Below, piece by piece: positions 58,796 through 64,000 of a stretch of DNA of 64,000 nt (the stretch's first letter is position 1; the number at the start of each line of letters is the position of its first letter). The stretch covers positions 111,148,145 through 111,212,144 of the forward strand of contig OZ026518.1 of the NCBI GenBank assembly GCA_964019695.1, written 5' to 3'. The notes under the pieces are model-generated. The model was not told the DNA's origin and did no database searches. It saw only the letters and a program-made list of their open reading frames with translations. Both the position numbers and the translations under genes were made by a program. The DNA comes from Loripinus fragilis. Lineage: Eukaryota > Mollusca > Bivalvia > Lucinida > Lucinidae.

Positions 58796-59861
58796 TGGAA
58801 CACACTTCAAAGCATCTGCAATCCAAAACCATTCATACCTATGGACATTTGAATGGAATATACGTCTTTAAAAGTGTTCAGATTATTTCTACAAGTGAAC
58901 TGGTGAGTTAAGTAGGGTACGACAAATATATGTAAATAGTGAGACAATTTAATTTTGTCACAATTGAGCAGTGCTTCGTAAAAGAAACAATGACTCATTG
59001 GGAGAGTTTGTCAACCAAACCTCAGACATTGGTAGATCATGGCCATGGTTTCACAATAAACGAAAGGTACATTATGATAGCTAAGACCCTGCCAAAATTG
59101 CTTCTAGCAAGGTTGGCCAGACTGGCCATTGTCTGTGATTGGCAGGACGTCATTTTAGTCATGAGAACCTACATTTAATTTTCGGATTTTATTTTGGAGA
59201 CAATTTGATTTTGTCTGTCTTATATATCGTGTTAGAATCTGAATTGTTCAGAAATGTCGCACAAAATTAAACCGAATCATCTATATTTAATGCATTAAAT
59301 ATTTGCATAATGAATCAGCAAAAATTCAGGGGCTACAAGAGCGGGCTATTTGAGATTGATTACTAAAATGGAATCCTACCTCAGATTGTGTGCATTTACT
59401 GAAATAGTTTGCGTCTTTCAAACAGCGGCTACAGTAGACAAAAGCTAATCGGCCAACAGGCTGCTGATTTTGTACCAGTTTTTGTCTTATTTAAAACAGT
59501 AACTATAGCCAGTCTTATTTTTTTTAAGTCGACCCACGATTTAAAAATTAAGTATTGATGATCGGTTTAGCCCGACATAATAAACCATTCACAATCGGGA
59601 ACACCCGTTTGACAGCTGGTGACCACATGGCAGCAATGACAGCTGGTTGTATGTCGGCCGATCGTCGACCGACTCGTTGCACATTGCCCCGAGAGGGAAA
59701 TGCACTCACACCAACGGTTTGCCGATCACCGTGCGACGGTCGACCAAATGGAAATCTTTGTGGTCGTTGAAGTTTATCTGTGAGTTACTGGCCGAAAAGA
59801 ACCGCGTTTTTCGGTCAGTCAACATTTCAATCAGGTCGGTTGTAATGTGATTATCCCCACG
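58796..59861. other. No gene or element recognised
   Basis: Open frames of 60-80 codons (for example 58939-59178) have no recognisable domain and are not flanked by clear splice sites. Confidence 0.35.
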
Positions 59862-60320
59862 GTTTTAGCTCACCTGTGCGGAAGGCTTAAGGTGAGGTAT
59901 TGTGATTGGTCTTCGTCCGGCGTCCGTCGTGCGTCCGTCGTCCGTAAACTTTTTCTTTAAACGACATCTCCTTCTGAACCACTGGTCCAAATTCATATAA
60001 CTTTACATGAATGTTCCCCATGAAGCATTCTTTCCAAATTACATAAATGGTTCCGCTCTAATGAACAAGAGTGCCGCCAGAGCTCCAGATAAGAAATATC
60101 TTTAAACGATATCTCCTCCTGAACCACTGGCTAAAATTCGAAATAAATTCACAGAATTGTATCTCATAATGCCCTCTAACAAAATTGCTTAAATTGTTTC
60201 GCTCCACTGAGCAAAAGGGCCGCCAGAGCTCCAGATAAGAAATATCTTTAAACGACATTTCCTCCTGAACCACTGGTCCAAATTCAAAATTAGTTTACAG
60301 ATGCCTTCTCACAAAATTGC
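59862..60320. repeat. Dispersed repeat with AGCTCACCTG head and about 150-bp internal units
   Basis: The head TAGCTCACCTGTGCGGAAGG, a TCCGTCGTGCGTCCGTCGTC stretch, then three units of TTTAAACGACATCTCCTTCT, GAACCACTGGTCCAAATTC, GGTTCCGCTCTAATGAACAA and CCAGAGCTCCAGATAAGAAA. From general knowledge this type is abundant in bivalve genomes. The same internal unit recurs at 63470-63890. Confidence 0.75.
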
Positions 60321-60592
60321 AACTCAACTCAACTCAAAATCTCTTTATTCTCTCAAAGTCATTAAGACAATACGAGGAACTACATAACACAAAGAAGCAG
60401 AAAGCGGTAGGCATGTAATACTCAACAGTTCATAGTACACTTGTAACAACTAGCTAACTACAGAAGGATATAGGAAAGGAAGAATGTTAATAGAAGTAAC
60501 AGAGTTAACAAATATATTATCACATTTAAATGAGCATATATATACTTTAGAGACTTTTGTCTAACTTATAAGAATACATGTCATTGGGGAGC

Positions 60593-60997
<405 letters not shown>

Positions 60998-61530
60998 TTG
61001 GCAAGTTATTTAAAACATTTGTTTCGGCCGAGGCAAATCAAGTCCGCTCAACCAAATATCATATTTTTTACACGAAAGGTGACTAGCAGCTACCAAGCAA
61101 CATGTGTACTGTAAGATACCTTGACTCACGAACAGCCAGACCACGCCTTCTCTACCTGTCAAATTCTAAATACTGTGTATTGTGAGAGCACGTGAATAAC
61201 GTGGAGTTTTCCATGAATGAAACTAAAGCACATTTGTTGTAGTACTGTAGTTTTTAGGATGTCGGGGTTATAATTTTGCATGGATTAATTCTACAGAATT
61301 GTAAGTATACTTTTATAGGATACTCTTTCTACAGTAAGGCGTAATGAAGATGGACGCAAGGTGAATGTACTCGTGTGCTGAGAATGCTAATATTTTGACA
61401 ACGAATTGTATTTGCTTCATTATATTTGGCATGGTCTGGCTGTTGCGTGACATACATGAACCGTCGGGTTTTCCGTAATTCTTTGGTGCCTTCAAACATG
61501 GATGCCTCATTGCGAAACACGTTTCCTATT
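60998..61530. other. No gene or element recognised
   Basis: Non-coding; nothing matched. Confidence 0.35.
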
Positions 61531-61645
61531 TATCAACCGGAATATACATGTTGTAAGTATTTAGTGAATACTAAACAGACCGGTCTCGATGAGACGGTTC
61601 TTTTGAGTATCCAGGAAATTATGCTTAAGTTGGTGGGTAAGAAAA
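61531..61645. mobile_element. Palindromic miniature element, family A
   Basis: TATTTATCAACCGGAATATA, AGACCGGTCTCGATGAGACG, GTTCTTTTGAGTATCCAGG and GGTGGGTAAGAAAATTCAC. The left inner arm is degenerate. Confidence 0.7.
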
Positions 61646-61720
61646 TTCACAAACATTGTGTTTGTAATCTAGACTTATCTCTATACCTGGTTTGGTGTCA
61701 AATAATGTACTGTGAGTATT

Positions 61721-61753
61721 CCCTGGAAGCGTCTCGATGAGACGCATCCAGGG
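61721..61753. repeat. Compact palindrome related to family A
   Basis: CCCTGGAAGCGTCTCGATGA and GACGCATCCAGGG form an almost perfect 33-bp palindrome sharing the GTCTCGATGAGAC core. Confidence 0.8.
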
Positions 61754-61825
61754 AGAACCACAATAAATGTTTGTGCGCTTATTCACGCTCTATCCTTCAA
61801 TGCATTTAGACAAACACAAATCCTC

Positions 61826-61930
61826 CCTATTTATCAGCTGAAATCTATGCTGCGTGTCCTCGAAAAACCCGTCTCACTGAGACGAATCTTTCTTCTCGAT
61901 GAGACGGTTCTTTCGAGTACCCACAACAAA
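61826..61930. mobile_element. Palindromic miniature element, family A, with doubled core
   Basis: TATTTATCAGCTGAAATCTA, CTCGAAAAACCCGTCTCACT, GAGACGAATCTTTCTTCTCG, ATGAGACGGTTCTTTCGAGT and ACCCACAAC. The centre carries two GAGACG words where other copies have one. Confidence 0.7.
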
Positions 61931-62209
61931 TCTTACTGTTTCAGTTGATGATAATGAGGTTACACTCAAAATTCTTATTTATCTGGACATTTTTTTTATC
62001 ACGGTGACATTACGCTACGCATTGGAGATGGCTGAACACGAGACACCTCCAATGAGCACCATAATACACATTTGAATAATTCAATGAAAAAAGGCACGTA
62101 TAGTGTCAACGTGCTTGTGTTTTTATACAGTTGCAGATACCACTATTCTTGGAGTTTGGATTGGAAAATCGAGCCGGGACAAATGGTTCCTATGGCTTAT
62201 CTAATATTG

Positions 62210-62280
62210 CAGCCAAAACATATACTGCAGTCATCACGGGGAACGTCTCGATGAGACGCACCCAGTGAGTACCACAATGA
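62210..62280. repeat. Palindromic miniature element, family A variant
   Basis: GCAGCCAAAACATATACTGC, GGGGAACGTCTCGATGAGAC and GCACCCAGTGAGTACC. The core is intact and the arms are changed. Confidence 0.6.
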
Positions 62281-62405
62281 ATGCTTTCGAGCAAACTTGT
62301 TTCAGAACGCTGTGAATTGGACGCGCCTTGTTGTTGCTTTTATATCAAAAGAGATTGTACATTATCTTGTAGTTTCATAAAGTTGCGTATACTCGTTTTA
62401 TACTA

Positions 62406-62472
62406 GCAAGGATCGGAAATCCAGATGAGACACGTGCATATGTTCGGTCTCAGCCGGGTCTCCGATATTTGC
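62406..62472. repeat. Imperfect palindrome, family C-like
   Basis: GCAAGGATCGGAAATCCAGA, TGAGACACGTGCATATGTTC, GGTCTCAGCCGGGTCTCCGA, TATTTGC. It has a central CACGTGCATATG. Confidence 0.5.
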
Positions 62473-62785
62473 CGTCTCGTCATAATTAAGATAGATAATA
62501 AAGCTTGCTTAGTACCAGGCCGGAAACAGCATCGGGCCTTCTGATACCGGACATACACCGAGGTTTTTAGCCTTGATGAGTGGCGGCAAATTAAATTGCC
62601 TGCCTAAATTCGTCGGGCCACTGTACGGCAGCCTGTCGGGCGCAGCACAAAAAATAAACAGAGGAAACGCCCACAGGAGTCGCATGTCGTATACATTGTA
62701 TCAGTCATTATGTTGAGCAGGTGTTGCTTGTAGTATATTCGCAGGAATTGTATTTAGCGGAGGCATACCTATAGTGTGTGCTGTT

Positions 62786-62786
<1 letters not shown>

Positions 62787-62817
<31 letters not shown>

Positions 62818-62820
62818 GTG
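62787..62820. repeat. (GA)n followed by poly-G
   Basis: Eleven GA units followed by about thirteen G residues. Confidence 0.9.
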
Positions 62821-62829
62821 AGGGAAGAG

Positions 62830-63465
62830 TTATCGTGTGTTAAATTGATTCATAATTATACCCATAAATATGCCTAGGTTTTTAAGGTATTGAGCATTTT
62901 TGCTTGTTATAAGAGATTGATAAAGCATCATGTTGGGTCTTCTGTAGAACCGTTTATCAATGTATTTACGTCGCTGGTGTGTAAAAAAAGTGCATTCTAG
63001 TAAGTAATGGAATTCATCACCCAATGAGTTAGTTGAACATAGATTGCATTTTCGATCATCTATACTTATGTTATACCATCTTCCGGTCTCGACTGGGAGT
63101 CTGTGATTTGCAGTTCGAAAACGAATCATGTTGATGCTTAAGCGTTTTGGTAGGATATTAAGATATTCTTCAAAATGTATATCTTCTTTAATCGATCGGT
63201 ACATTAACCCTTTTGTCGAATTACCTGTGCTTTGGTGCCATTCTTGGAGAAATTGATCAAGAAGTATTTGTTTAATAATATGTTTGAGGCTAGATGATAC
63301 AATACGCGTTTGGTTAAGCCACAGGTCGTTTCGTCCTGCATTGCAAAGGATATTCTTAACATGGTCGATCCATTTGGAGTTCAGGTTCTCAGTACATTTT
63401 AACACTTGGTAAAGAAGAAAAGACAGCTTAGTAAATTTGCCACAAATTAATTTATTCCAGAATCC
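62830..63465 (-). pseudogene. LINE C-terminal fragment with CCHC-type zinc knuckle
   Basis: The open frame continues upstream of its first ATG to about 63465 (WNKLICGKFTKLSFLLYQVL). It contains NMIRFRTANHRLPVETGRWY, then CNLCSTNSLGDEFHYLLEC (C-x2-C-x9-H-x4-C) and RRKYIDKRFYRRPNMMLYQS, ending at 62830. This is the C-terminal region found after the RT in many animal LINEs. The copy is 5'-truncated and joins the dispersed repeat at about 63468. It has no internal stop, so it is fairly recent. It is unrelated to the LINE at 4.6-8.6 kb. Confidence 0.7.
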
Positions 63466-63895
63466 AACTGCACAAATGGTTCTACTCCACCGAACAAAGG
63501 GGCTGCCAGAGCTCTAGATAAGAAATGTCTTTTAATGACATTTCTTCCTGAACCACTAATCCAAATTCAAAATAATTTCACAGAATTGTTTCTCATAATG
63601 CCCTTTCCAAAATTGCACAAATGGTTCCAATCCATATCTTCTCCTGAACCACTGGTCCAAATTCAAAATAATTTCACGGAATTGTTTCTTATGATGCCTT
63701 CTACCAAAATTGCACAAATGGTTCCGCTCCACCGACCAAGGGGCTGCCAGGGATCTAGATAAGAAATGCCATTTAATGACATTTCCTCCTGAACCACTGG
63801 TTCAAATTAAAAATAATTTTACAGAAGTGTTCATCATGATGCCTTCTACCAAAATTGCACAAACAGTTCCGTTAGGGAAAATACAGGGATCGCGA
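63466..63895. repeat. Dispersed repeat units (same family as 59862-60320)
   Basis: Three units carrying GGTTCTACTCCACCGAACAA, GGGGCTGCCAGAGCTCTAGA, TAAGAAATGTCTTTTAATGA, CATTTCTTCCTGAACCACTA and CCAAATTCAAAATAATTTCA, each about 100-180 bp. The AGCTCACCTG head is absent. Confidence 0.75.
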
Positions 63896-64000
63896 TCCTC
63901 GAACAAAGAACGTTTCGATTACCACGAGAAAGTATTTTGATTTTTCAACAAGTTTCATTTGATTTTGTTTTTATTTCTCACTGTACCACAAATGAAGAAA
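63896..64000. other. Right edge of window; nothing recognised
   Basis: About 100 bp of AT-rich sequence with no feature. Confidence 0.3.

Noticed and set aside
59555..59850. Two overlapping frames of about 70 codons (MMIGLARHNK.., MYVGRSSTDS..)
   Set aside because: Overlapping frames in non-repeat sequence with many Arg and Cys codons but no recognisable motif or splice context. Insufficient to call a gene.

Overview
This window comes from an animal genome, most likely a bivalve mollusc. The base composition is AT-rich and coding density is very low. The one convincing host gene is split by a 10-kb intron. The rest is dense with LINE and Penelope-like retroelement debris, terminal-inverted-repeat (TIR) elements, small palindromic elements, minisatellites and long microsatellites. 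Several dispersed families resemble repeats known to be common in bivalves, such as the AGCTCACCTG-type repeat near 59.9 kb. A dreissenid-type bivalve is my guess from recollection of the repeat families, not something the sequence proves.

Host gene: a prostanoid (prostaglandin E2 EP4-like) G-protein-coupled receptor lies on the minus strand in two coding exons, 12576-11707 and 1694-1029. They join in phase 0 at the end of TM6, where prostanoid receptor genes conserve an intron. The predicted protein is 511 residues. The intron holds an antisense LINE at about 4.2-8.8 kb with a PHD finger, APE endonuclease and reverse transcriptase (RT). It is broken by a one-base frameshift and a 652-bp chimeric internal duplication.

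From 12.6 kb to the right edge I see no host gene that I can support. The main structures are: fragments of one RT family that I read as Penelope-like (14.2, 32.4 and 53.2-55.9 kb) with many solo copies of its 3' tail (34.4, 46.7, 48.0, 53.9 and 58.5 kb); a related tail family (2.2, 15.8, 19.4, 22.3, 45.6 and 48.0 kb); a 31-bp minisatellite (22.3-23.5 kb) and a 30-bp minisatellite (34.65-35.97 kb), each joined to such a tail; a 1.8-kb TIR element with repeated subterminal motifs and a G/T-rich core (24.9-26.7 kb); a mariner-sized TIR element without a transposase (41.5-42.9 kb); MITEs at 24.5, 39.3, 47.4, 52.7 and 56.3 kb; and relics of Tc1, FLYWCH/MULE-type and LINE coding sequence (40.2, 36.8 and 62.8 kb).

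The retroelement at 53.2-55.9 kb can be read as a nested series. Removing two later insertions, one of them a solo tail and one an inverted 5'-truncated copy, rejoins the interrupted protein similarity in frame at each junction and exposes short target-site duplications. A small palindromic family built on a GAGACGGTTCTTTTGAG core occurs about ten times. Long (CAA)n, (TCAA)n, (GT)n and (GATA)n tracts complete the picture.

All family assignments come from motif recognition by eye. No alignment or database search was run.
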